A stretch of 64,000 bases of DNA from Taudactylus pleione (Eukaryota > Chordata > Amphibia > Anura > Myobatrachidae), in the NCBI GenBank assembly GCA_031769625.1, contig JAUIMM010000886.1, forward strand, positions 434,001-498,000, in the 5' to 3' direction. The notes beneath the pieces were generated by a model that ran no database searches, was not told the origin of the DNA, and saw only the letters and a list, made by a program, of their open reading frames with translations. Of this stretch, positions 33,825 to 44,032 are shown one piece after another. The first letter of the stretch is position 1. Each line of letters begins with the position of its first letter. Both the position numbers and the translations under genes were made by a program.

Positions 33825-35468
33825 CAGTCAGGTCCATAAATATTGGGACATTGACAGAATTTTCAGATTTTGGCCTCTATTCACCACCACAATGGCTTTG
33901 AAATGAAACAAACAAGATGTGATTTAACTGCAGACTTTCAGATTTAATTTGGGGGTAATTACATCCAAATCAGGTGAACGGTGTAGGAATTACAATGGTT
34001 TCTATATGTGCCTCCCACTTTTTAAGGGGCCAAAAGTAATGGGACAAACTAAACAATCCTAAATCTAACTTTCACTTTTTAATACTTTGTTGCAAATCCT
34101 TTGCAGGCAATTACAGCCTGAAGTCTGGAACGCATAGACATCACCAGACGCTGGGTTTCATCCCTGGTGATGCTCTGCCAGGCCTCTACTGCAAATGTCC
34201 TCAGTTCCTGCTTGTTCTTGGGGCATTTTCCCTTCAGTTTTGTCTTCATCAAGTGGAATGCATGCTCAATCGGATTCAGGTAAGGGGATTGACTTGGCCA
34301 TTGCATAACATTCCACTTTTTAGCCTTAAAAAACTCTTTGGTTGCTTTTACAGTATGCTTCGGGTCATTGTCCATCTGCACTGTGAAGCACTGTCCAATG
34401 AGTTCTGAAGCATTTGACTGAATATGAGCATATAATATTGCCCGAAACACTTCAGAATTCATTCTGCTGCTTTTGTCAGCAGTCACATCATCAATAAATA
34501 CAAGGGAACCAGTTCCATTGGCAGCCATACATGCCAACACCATGACACTACCACCACCATGCTTCACTGATGAGGTGGTATGTTTTGGATCATGAGCAGT
34601 TCCTTTCCTTCTCTTCTCTTCTAATCACTCTGGTACAAGTTGATCTATGTCTCATCTGTCAATAGGATGTTGTTCCAGAACTGTAATGGCTTTTTTAGAT
34701 GTTGTTTGGCAAACTCTAATCTGGTCTTCCTGTTTTTGTGGCTCACCAATGGTTTGCATCTTGTGGTGAACCCTCTATATTCACTCTTGTGAAGTCTTCT
34801 CTTGATTGTTGACTTTGACACATATACATCTACCTCCTGGAGAGTGTTCTTGATTTGGCCAACTGTTGTGAAGGGGTTTTTCTTCACCAGGGAAATAATT
34901 CTTTTGTCATCCACCACAGTTGTTTTCCGTGGTCTTCTGGGTCTTTTGGTGTTGCTGACCGGAGAGGTGCATTCTTTCTTTTTAAGAATGTTCCAAACAG
35001 TTGATTTGGCCACACCTAATGTTTTTGCTATCTCTCTGATGGGTTTGTTTTGATTTTTCAGCCTAATGATGGCTTGCTTCACTGATAGTGACAGCTCTTT
35101 GGATCTCATATTGAGAGTTGACAGCAACTGATTCCAAATGCAAATGTCACACCTAGAATCAACTCCAGACCTTTTACCTGCTTAATTGATAATGAAATAA
35201 CGAGGGAATAGCCCACACCTGTCCATGAAATAGCTTTTGAGTTGATAGTCCCATTACTTTTGGCCCCTTAAAAAGTGGGAGGCACATATTGAAACTGTTG
35301 TAATTCCTACACCGTTCACCCGATTTGGATGTAATTACCCTCAAATTAAAGCTGAAAGTCTGCAGTTAAAGCACATCTTGTTTGTTTCATTTCAAAACCA
35401 TTGTGGTGGTGAATAGAGGCCAAAATCTGAAAATTCTGTCAATGTCCCAATATTTATGGACCTGACTG
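33825..35468 (-). mobile_element. Tc1/mariner element (Tc1-like, 1.64 kb)
   Basis: CAGTCAGGTCCATAAATATT at the left and its complement at the right, with inverted repeats of about 220 bases (33825-34045 and 35246-35468). TA is present at 33823-33824 and 35469-35470. It encodes one transposase on the minus strand. It lies 28 bases upstream of the ZMYM1-like hAT start codon. Confidence 0.95.
34079..35127 (-). pseudogene. Tc1 transposase (DD34E) with two in-frame stops
   Basis: A single reading frame covers the whole protein, about 348 codons, interrupted only by two TAG codons at about 34646 and 34622. N-terminus: MRSKELSLSVKQAIIRLK and two helix-turn-helix regions (IREIAKTLGVAKSTVWNILK; VGQIKNTLQE with SKSTIKRRLHK), with the GRPR-like basic segment KRPRRPRK between them. 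Catalytic triad: Asp in LLTDET, Asp in VQMDNDPKHT, Glu in SPYLNPIEH, with 34 residues between the second Asp and the Glu. C-terminal half begins at KHGGGSVMVLACMAA. The family normally has a few more residues where the stops fall, so a small deletion is likely there. It would cut and paste the surrounding element at TA sites. Recent inactivation. Confidence 0.95.
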
Positions 35469-35469
35469 T

Positions 35470-35827
35470 ATATATTAGGGTTAAGTAGGTGGTATTTCTG
35501 CTTAGTTATCTGCTTCATTAACAGTTTGATGCACCTTGCTCTGCAACTTACTGCAATTGGATGATACAGAACACCATAAAAAGCTATCTGAAGGTTCAGG
35601 AGGGTCTTAACTAATTTCAGTAAAGGTTCTAATAAAGACATGATAACCATGGTAGAAGCAGATTTCCTTGCCCTGTTTTTTTCCCAGACCCGTGTCATAG
35701 TCAGTGTTAAAAATATTTAAAAAATTAATTGCATGTAATTTTAGAACTCACTTGGCAAAAAATTAGGGATTCATTTAGCTAGGCTGCCAGTGTCACCTGA
35801 CCATCTCCCCTTTACTAGCACCGTACT
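35470..35827. other. No gene seen; possibly 5' flank of the hAT gene
   Basis: Before the Tc1 insertion this would have continued upstream of the minus-strand hAT transposase. A 103-codon minus frame overlaps the Tc1 end and has no domain. Confidence 0.4.
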
Positions 35828-36397
35828 CTGGGCCTGATTCAGACCCACTCGCTGGATGCGTACGCTCGCTCCAAGCGTATGCAAATTCAGCTAAGTGACG
35901 TCATGGCAGGCAATCGCACGCCCACTATGTATTGGCATGCGATCGCTTTATGTATGTAGACGCCAATGGCGCATGTCATCTCCGGAACTGTATGAAAGCA
36001 TCGGTACATTGGGTACCATCGGAAGCGAACGCAGCGCTTGAGGTTGACTACACCCTGCCACAAGCACTGCGAGCACTTCAGGTGTGAACAACAACCAAGT
36101 GACGTGTACTATGACGCTGCCTGTTACTTATGCACGCCTATGAAACGGTGTTGAAACACTCAGGCACGCCTGCGTTCGCACCTCCGCTCCCCCGTTTCTA
36201 GTGGCCTGCCCCTGTCACCACCCACAAACGGCGTCTCCTGTCACTCACTCTGCTGGGCTGTCTATGCTCTACGAGCAACCGCTTCCCAATCTCTCACACA
36301 GGTTCGCGCACGCGCATTGTGATGCGTGCGCAGTAGTGCAACTATCAGCAGCTACGAGCGTTCGCATCATAGCGAACGGGTCTGAATGAGCTCCACT
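35828..36397. mobile_element. Harbinger-like MITE, family A
   Basis: GGGCCTGATTCAGACCC at left and GGGTCTGAATGAGCTCC at right; interior TATGCACGCCTATGAAACGG and CCCTGTCACCACCCACAAACG match family A copies. ACT flanks both sides (35825-35827 and nearby 36395) but alignment of the left end is uncertain by two bases. Confidence 0.8.
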
Positions 36398-36719
36398 GTC
36401 TGATGTATTCCTAACCAACTAAGTAATGTAATGTAAAATAACAGCAAATATATGATTTTTTGATAATTAAAAGTTGTTTATAAATTACTTACTCAAACAG
36501 AAAATGACACCATATGCCCTCAGACCACAAGCTCTCACATTGCATAAGCAACTATAAAAAACTCACATGCCACTCGGACCTCCTCATGTCACTCTAAGAC
36601 TGAAGCAAACATTTTTCTTTACAGATATACTGTACAGTATCTATATATCTATACCACTTTTGAAGAAAACCATTCAATTGCCTATATAAACTGTAGGTGG
36701 ACAGTCAGAAACTTAGAGG

Positions 36720-37640
36720 CCAAAAAAATTGTACAGATGCCGCAAGAAGCCATGACCTCCAGACCTCCCTACATGCCCACAAAATTCCCCCAACACACTG
36801 CAAAGGACCAGCAAATGAGAGTCTCATCCTACTCCTACATAATAATAGCACATGCAGAACTCTCAGTTACATACATTTGCAAATATATAGTGAGCCACCA
36901 ACTACAGCAAGGCTTCTTAGCTCTGGTGGTCCTATGCTACATGATAATAGCAGCTACTTTGGGTCACACATTTATTTATTTCTACACTGAGAGCAAACTC
37001 ACCTAGAAGCACCCCAAGATGTTCCACATGGCAATACCAGGATCAGTATACCCTCCAACCACGTATGCCATACATGCCTCTCAGATTTGGCAACTGCTCA
37101 AATCAGTTTACTGGTCCACTACTTGTGTTTGGAAGGGAGGGGTACTTTGGATAAGAGTAAAGAAGACAAGGTTCCCCCAGCACACTATAGTGGGCCAGTA
37201 ATGAGATTTACATACTATATAATAGTAGTAATGCAGAGACCTGTTACCTATATTTGCAAACCTATGGTTAAGCCACCAGCCAAATCATGGCATCTCTGAT
37301 ATTGTGCTCCATACAATAATAGATACTACATACTAGCACAATCATTTAAATATTTCTAAATTGAGAGCTAACTCCCCTAATGGCACCCCTAAATCCCCTG
37401 ACATGGCACTACAAGGATCAGCATACCCAGGGCCGGCTCCTGACACGCTGGGTGTGGCTGAAGAAAATCCCGTCCCTCCATCCATCAGCTGCAAGTATAA
37501 TGGTATAGTCAGGGGGAGGGCGCAGGGAAGGAGCGGGAGGAGTGAAAGCACGGGTGGCGCTGGGTGCAGAGATACCTAGCTCTGGCCCTGAGCATACCCT
37601 CCAACTACTGATCCTATACCTGCCTCCCTACATGGCCATC
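36720..37640. repeat. Diverged tandem duplication, unit about 390 bases
   Basis: Blocks CCCCA(A/G)CACACT...CCAG(C/T)AATGAGA, CATA(T/C)TTGCAAA and GGATCAG(T/C)ATACC repeat at about 36790/37175, 36885/37250 and 37040/37417. The second copy is interrupted by the hAT MITE at 37428-37590. Short frames are not conserved between copies. Confidence 0.55.
37428..37590. mobile_element. hAT MITE
   Basis: CAGGGCCGGCTCC at left and GCTCTGGCCCTG at right, with perfect 8-bp target duplication AGCATACC at 37420-37427 and 37591-37598. Length 163 bases. It precisely interrupts the tandem duplication. Confidence 0.92.
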
Positions 37641-37817
37641 AGGTCTTCCCACATACAGAAATGTTCTGAATAATCAAAATATTAGCACAGCTCTTACCTC
37701 ACTGCTGTATGAAGTGTCCATATAGTCTGAATCTTCACATTTGCTCACGTTGCTACTGCATCCACAAACTTTTGTCCAAGAATGATGATGTTCGTCCATG
37801 TAAGATGACGTTTTGCC

Positions 37818-37968
37818 TCTTTCTGAGTTCCGTTTTTTTGGAGGGAAAAATCCGAACTCAACGTGCAAACTCGAACCTATCCGAGCCTGCACATCCCTAA
37901 TATATATATATATATATATATTATATATGTACACACACATATATCTATACACACACACATATAAATAT

Positions 37969-38000
<32 letters not shown>

Positions 38001-38001
38001 C
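37818..38001. repeat. hAT-type terminus followed by TA/CA microsatellite
   Basis: CGAGCCTGCACATCCCTA at 37880-37897 reads inward on the minus strand as TAGGGATGTGCAGG, a hAT-like end. It is followed by (TA)n at 37898-37926 and (CA)n/(TA)n to 38001. Confidence 0.6.
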
Positions 38002-41000
38002 TAATATGCAATTGAAGAACAGTCACAGACAGTGACTCTGAGACTCACACACAGCAGAGACAGTCAGTGGCGGCAGCGGCGCTCAGACTCTTCCTTCAGT
38101 GCAGCCAGGCAGTCTCACACGGAGTCAGTCACACACCAGTCACCCTCTCCCTTGTCAGCTGCCTCCCTGCACCACACAAACTTGGATGCCCGGCCCCACG
38201 CTCACCTCTTCTGGCTGCGTAATCCCCACAGGCCCCGCCCACCGCTGCCGCACGGAGCCACGCTGCCCTCTGGTGATGAGAGCCTCGCGAGATGATGATG
38301 TCATCATCTCGCGAGTGCTCCGCAGCGGCGCAGCGGCAGGGAGTAAGCAGAAGTGACACACTGTCTGTGTACAATTGACACAGACAGTGTGCGTGATGAC
38401 TGGACATCCCCCCCCCGCCGCCTCCGCTGCCCGGCGCCCGCTGACAGTGATGGTAGGATGAGCAGGCACTATTAAAAAAAAAATAATAAGTAAAAAAAAA
38501 ACGGCAGTGTGCTGCCATGCCCCGGGCCCAGGTAATCTGTACCCGCTCCCCCCCCCCTCTCGGCCCCCCTGCACATAGGCAAATGCAGGGGGGGTTTCCA
38601 TCTGCCTGGAAACCCCCCTCCCCAGCCCACACCATGACCACAATAGAAATAGTAATGTAGTAGAATTTTACTAGTGTAGCATGTTCTTCACAGTATCACA
38701 AATGAAATTATTAGCACCACTTGTGCAACTTTTAACATGTATCAGTCAGTAATAAATAACCTGTGGACCAACTAGTAGATCTGGAAAACATTCACTGTTA
38801 GGGATGTGCTGCTATAGAGCCCAATATACATATATGTCCAGGGCAGTGCTAGGTTATTCTGCTGCTCCCCCAGACTCCCAGACTTGCTCTAATACTCTGG
38901 AATGGAGCCCACATCTAAAATAAAAACATTCAGCTCAGGCAGGATGGCCCTACTGCTGCATTTAATGGGTTACAGTGATTGCTGGTCCTCTATATGCTGA
39001 AATTATTACACACAATACACTTTGTATGACGCATATTAAAGCTGGTTAAGTGCTAATTCTACCCTCTTCTTGGACTGGCCACACTCGCTCTAAAATCAAG
39101 CATTTGGAAACCCCCCTTTAGAAATTCTGTGTTTGCCACTGGCTCACACAGCATGGAACTGCACCTGCCTGTAGACTGCGTGTTCTCTTATAGGGAACAG
39201 GACAGCCAGCCCCCACCCAGATGACGTGTTACAGAAGAATCCATCATAATTGGCTGAGTTCTTAGTACACCTCCAATATCAGTACGTGCACCAATCACAT
39301 TACAGGGGCCTGCCAGTTACTGCAGGAGGGCGGAACAGAAGTTTGTGCATTCTCTGTTCATTTTACTTTGGCCGTGGAGATGAGCAGATGTCCGCCCTGT
39401 GTGTCTGAGTCTGTCAGCCGCTGTTAGAGCAATGTGACACCCTGAGGCCACAGTCCCAGGCTCAGATATTCAGCAGGTTCCTTGTCTTTAGCCAGAAGGA
39501 AGAGATCTGGAAGGAGCTATGAGACCTGCACCTGTGACCGGCTGTGATGTCCATATGAATGTTGTTCTGGGAACTCTATACAGCGAGCAGCTATGACACA
39601 AGGACAACGCTACAAGTCAAGCTGAAGCATTCTAAGCTCTATTACTCAGTAGAAAACCAGAACAACGACCACAATGTGAAGGCAGCAGACAAGGAAGCCA
39701 CTAAGACATGAGTCTGTTGACTGTTTGGAAACACAGAATATCTCCGGAGCTGTGAAGTATAATAGAGAATGGGTCATGTCACACCCAACTTGCAGGAGGA
39801 CTATGACACACTTAATGAAAAGGACAAGTCTTTTACTCACTAATGCAGACACTGCCTAAAGAAGTGGTCAGTTACACCAGGAAACGCGTTGCAAGAGCCC
39901 TTTAAGGGAAAATGTATCTTTTATTTGTTATGATATGGTTTATTGTTACAATTGCTTTTTAATGTTATTTTTAGATTGTTGATTCAGTGTTGCTACTGTA
40001 CATGTTTTTTTGGTTCAGAAATGTTTTAACTTCTATATTCATTATTTATTTTAATTAGAAGTTTTTTTTTATTGACAAATATTATTCATATTTATGAGAA
40101 TGATGAGATTAACGCTCTCTACCTGTTGTAACCTGTTTGCATTAAAACTGTATACTGAGAGAGAAGGATTGAATGACCCCAGTTACTGTATAAAGTGACA
40201 CTTTGTTCTAAATAAAATATAATTTTACTATTGGATGATCTAATTATTATTTAATTTCCCATGACAATGAGTAATTAGTGGATCTCTTATTTTTTAACAT
40301 AGTTTATTATAATTACCCTGAAATTAGAGCCCTACATTTTGTTTTTAGGTTCATACATTTTAGGGTACATTACATACCTTTCATATCATTTTTTTTTGGG
40401 GGGGCCCTAGTTTAGTGCCAGAGACAACCAAATCTATATTGATAATATCAAGACCAAAGAAATAGTAGTCCAATTAATGGAATGCACATGTATATTAACA
40501 AAGGTATGTAATTGTATTTAAAACTTAACCTTTAATGTATATTATTAAATAATTCTTAAATCAAAATGTAGTAGAAGAGTGGTGAAATCTTAAAATCAAG
40601 GTTTGTAATTAGTCTCTGTGTCTCCTATAATATTCAAGTTGTATTTAATACAACTTTGTCCATCCAAATGTCCATCTTTCAATTTTCTATAAATATATTT
40701 ATAGGTATACGATTCAAATATATATCAGCTGTCAAATTTGGTGTATTAGTACATATTGTTGTAAGGACAGTGGTGTGATTATATTACCATAAATTAGTTA
40801 ATATATATATATACGTGTGTGCTATGTTAGTCCAGGGTTAGCACCCCTATATATCCTTATAAAACAATTATATATTGAAGAATTAGTACTATATAAGGGG
40901 TATATTAACCTTGTTTTGTCAATAAGACACTTTTGCGCGACCATCTAGTCTTGTCTTTTAAATCTATGTTGCTGTATACAGAGGAAATACTTTGGAGGTT

Positions 41001-41527
41001 CCTGTTCTCCTAAGCTGCACAACACATAACCCCATATAAACCATTATCGTACTCCCCCTACAGGCACCAGTCAGTAACACTACTTAGCTTAGTGAGTAAT
41101 AGACTTGTCCCTATCATTAGGCGTCATAGACAAATTTTAAAAACTGAATATGATCCGCGCTGGGTATCTATAGAGATGTCATAAATATAATACAACTATA
41201 ATATATCAAAGAGCCATATTAATGAGGTCACATATATTTAATATCCAAAATAACTAATTATAAATATGAATAAATACAATAAATAAACATAGAAAGTAAA
41301 AGGATATTCAAAAAAGGGACAAATCTGCAAGTGTAGCAACTAATACCATGTAGAAGGCTTCTACTGTAAAAATAAAAAAAACAAATTGAGCACTAAAAAA
41401 TGAATTCAATACAAAATGTTGCAATTCATAGTAGTCAGGTCTGAGTAAACAAAACCTTCTGTATGAAAGTATCAATGTGGTCCCCACAATGAGGGATTCA
41501 CTATAGCAACTTGGCAGTCAGCACTAA
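38002..41527. other. No supported gene
   Basis: 38030-38640 is GC-rich and gives long overlapping frames on both strands (up to 170 codons) without domain similarity; a CTCGCGAGATGATGATGTCATCATCTCGCGAG palindrome at 38284-38315 sits inside. 39840-39890 holds CACCAGGAAACGCGTTGC, a motif common in amphibian repeats. 40250-41500 is AT-rich with nothing recognised. Confidence 0.5.
38850..39065. repeat. Dispersed repeat, inverted partner at 58756-58950
   Basis: AAAACATTCAGCTCAGGCAGG, GATGGCCCTAC and GAGGACCAGC...CATATAGAGG are the reverse complement of 58862-58895 and nearby sequence, with similar spacing. Family not identified. Confidence 0.6.
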
Positions 41528-41724
41528 GGGGTCTATTTACTAAGCAGTGTTAGGAGACAGAGTGAAAAGTGATAAGAAAGTGATAAGGTGCCAGCCAATC
41601 AGCTCCCAACTGTCATTTTTCAAACAGCCTGTGAGATGACAGTTGGGAGCTGATTGGCTGGCACCTTATCACTTTCTTATCACTTTTCACTCTGTCTCCT
41701 AACACTGCTTAGTAAATAGACCCC
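41528..41724. repeat. Near-perfect palindromic MITE
   Basis: Arms of about 85 bases from GGGGTCTATTTACTAAGCAG inward, separated by a short spacer around 41625. No target duplication is visible (flanks TAA and ATG). Interior CAGCCAATCAGCTCCCAACTG resembles the CCAATCAGCTCCTAACTG of 23455-23629, so the two are related families. Confidence 0.88.
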
Positions 41725-42037
41725 ATGGAATCATAGAGTGTAGCCAGGGTAATCCTGAAAACATGCAGTGTGTGCACAAAAGTAGGCTATATGTGTGGGA
41801 CTTGCTGAACTGTTGTTTAACAGGGAGATTCCAAACAGTCGATACCGGAGACTTAGATATCCAATGAGATATCTTGGGAACGGGACCCAAATCTAACCAC
41901 AGAATGCATTTATGTTTTATATACACATCATACACACAGCCTGCGGGTAATTTTATACAACATTTTCAATACTTTTGTGGCTCAAACAAGGATTGTGTAC
42001 ATACATGAAATTCATTTATGTTTCATATACACCTTGG

Positions 42038-42567
42038 GCCTGATTCAGACCCGCTCGCTGCCGAAGGCAGCTCACAGGTCTAATGAACATTATTTATGAG
42101 CATTATTTTTTTTTTTTCTTCAGGCCACTCGCTAAGTTGTGGGTGACCACCCACAGCTTTTGTGAGCGACCTGGAGCCCGTCGCGATTATCGTGACCATC
42201 GGGCTTGCGAGGAGACCCTGTGGTAGGGTCTCAGCTCTCGCAAGCCCGAGTGAACTCCCTGCTCTAATAGAGCATGAAGTCCACTGGTGACATCACTAGT
42301 GATGTCAGTAGGGCCACCCAGAATGCCAGGCGTTCCTATGGGAACACCTGCATTTGTGCAGCCACCCCCCCCCCTGCCTACAAAACGGGGCGAGCTGTCA
42401 ATCAACATCGACAGCCACCCCGTCTTGTAGCGAGACCCGTAGCGTCGGAGCAGCCATCGCAGGACGGGTCTCGCGCATGCACACGCTGGAGGCGGTGCAT
42501 GCGCAGTGGGGGACAATCGACCCGCTTGCGGGCACTGTGCACTTGCGAGTGGGTCTGAATCAGGCCT
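42038..42567. mobile_element. Harbinger-like MITE, family B (serial hairpins)
   Basis: GGGCCTGATTCAGACCCGC to GTGGGTCTGAATCAGGCCT with CTT at 42035-42037 and 42568-42570. Interior foldbacks: GGGCTTGCGAGGAGACCC...GGGTCTC, GTGACATCACTAGTGATGTCA, GGCGTTCCTATGGGAACACC, GCATGCACACG...GTGCATGC. A poly-T run at 42108-42117. Confidence 0.88.
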
Positions 42568-42734
42568 CTTGTGTACATTGAACCACCAAAAAACAAAAGT
42601 TGTCACTATCTCAGTCATGCTAAAAAAAATTCTGCCATCATGCCACACAGTAGTAATGCCCCTTACACTCATAATGCCACATGGTAGTAGTGCCCCTTAT
42701 ACACATAATACCATATAATAATAGTGCCCCTTAT

Positions 42735-43265
42735 AGGGATAGGTATGTATTACAATCAAATCCCGACAGCGCATGCCCGGCAGGGGTGAAGATCCTGACT
42801 GCTGGTAAAGGTAAGTAACCCTAATTCCCCCCCCCCTAACCCTGCCTTAGGGGTGCCTAACCCTAACCTCCCCCCCAGTGTCTAACCCTAATCCCCCCTT
42901 CAAGTGCCTAAACCTAACCCCCCCTTCCCCACTGCCTAAACCTAAGTCTCCCAGGGGGGGTGCCTAACCCTAACCTCCCCCCGGGGGTGCCTAACCCTTA
43001 CCCCCCCTTTCCCTACAAACCGTAAACCTAACTCGCCTGGGGGGGTGCCTAACCCTAAGTCCCCCCAGGGAGCCCTAGACCTAACCCTCCCCCCCATCAG
43101 CTGTCCGTGCCCAGCGCCCTCGATCGGGATGCCGGACAGCAGGCTCCCGGCATAGGTAAAATGACAGGCATTGGGATTTCAACGCCTGTTATTTGTACCT
43201 TGCCGGGATTAGTCGGGAAGCCGGTGGTTGGGATTGCATCCATCGGCTTCCCGACTGCTTCCCCT
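42735..43265. repeat. Dispersed element with telomere-like CCCTAA tracts
   Basis: GGGTGCCTAACCCTAACCTC-type blocks repeat between 42818 and 43095. Left side has AATCCCGAC with GCCCGGCA, right side GTCGGGAAGCC...GGCTTCCCGAC foldback (43212-43257). Confidence 0.7.
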
Positions 43266-43680
43266 TATATACATAATGCCACACAGTAATGATTTTTACA
43301 AATTATGCCACACAGTAGTAGTGCCCCTTATACACATAATGCCACATGGTAGTAGTGCCACTTATATAATGCCACATATACGTAGTGCCCTTATGCACAT
43401 TATGCCACACAGTAATGCCCCTTACACATTATACCACAAATTAGTAGTGCCCTTACACACATTATGCCACACAGTAATACCCCTTACACATTATACCACA
43501 AATTAGTAGTGCCCTTACACACATTATGCCACACAGTAATGCCCCTTACACATTATACCACAAATTAGTAGTGCCCTTACACACATTATGCCACACAGTA
43601 ATGCCCCTTACACATTATACCACAAATTAGTAGTGCCCTTACACACATTATACCACACAATGGTGTCAAATGAATAAAAT
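43266..43680. repeat. 62-bp tandem array
   Basis: AAATTAGTAGTGCCCTTACAC recurs at 43438, 43500, 43562 and 43624, exactly 62 bases apart. Upstream (43266-43430, also 42640-42735) is a looser tract of GTAGTGCCCCTTATACACATAATGCCACA. Confidence 0.92.
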
Positions 43681-44032
43681 ATAATAACACTGGGCTTTAG
43701 TTCAACTGAGAGAGTAATTATAATGTGTAATAGTGTAGCAAGTACAGTGTATACTGTTATATTGGAAAATGTTTAAATGAGATTAACACTGCAACGATCA
43801 CTTTGAAAGTGCCCTTATTCCATATTTAAGACATTGCTGGGACTCCAGCGAGTACAGAAAATATATAGGATGGACTTTGTGAAATTTTTTTCAAGCATGT
43901 CTCTTCTGTGATGGTCACGTGTCTTTGTAGATGCAGTTCATTTTGCAGAAAGGGGGTGTGTGTGTCTGGTGGAGAATAGGTGCATTGGTGAAAAAAAATG
44001 CACCATGCTGGTCCATTTTTCTTCAGTTTGTT
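43681..44032. other. No gene seen
   Basis: AT-rich sequence with no recognised feature between the 62-bp array and the Ngaro-like derivative. Confidence 0.4.

Noticed and set aside
38129..38643. Two overlapping minus-strand frames of 162 and 170 codons
   Set aside because: GC-rich repeat DNA leaves several frames open at once; no domain and heavy Pro/Gly/Ala/Arg composition.
42186..42672. 161-codon minus frame and several plus frames
   Set aside because: They lie on the hairpin-rich family B MITE, whose GC-rich palindromes keep frames open on both strands.
29420..43100. CCCTAA motifs as true interstitial telomere or chromosome-end sequence
   Set aside because: Motifs are irregular, interrupted by C-runs and carried in three similar dispersed elements, so they are part of a repeat family and not a telomere.
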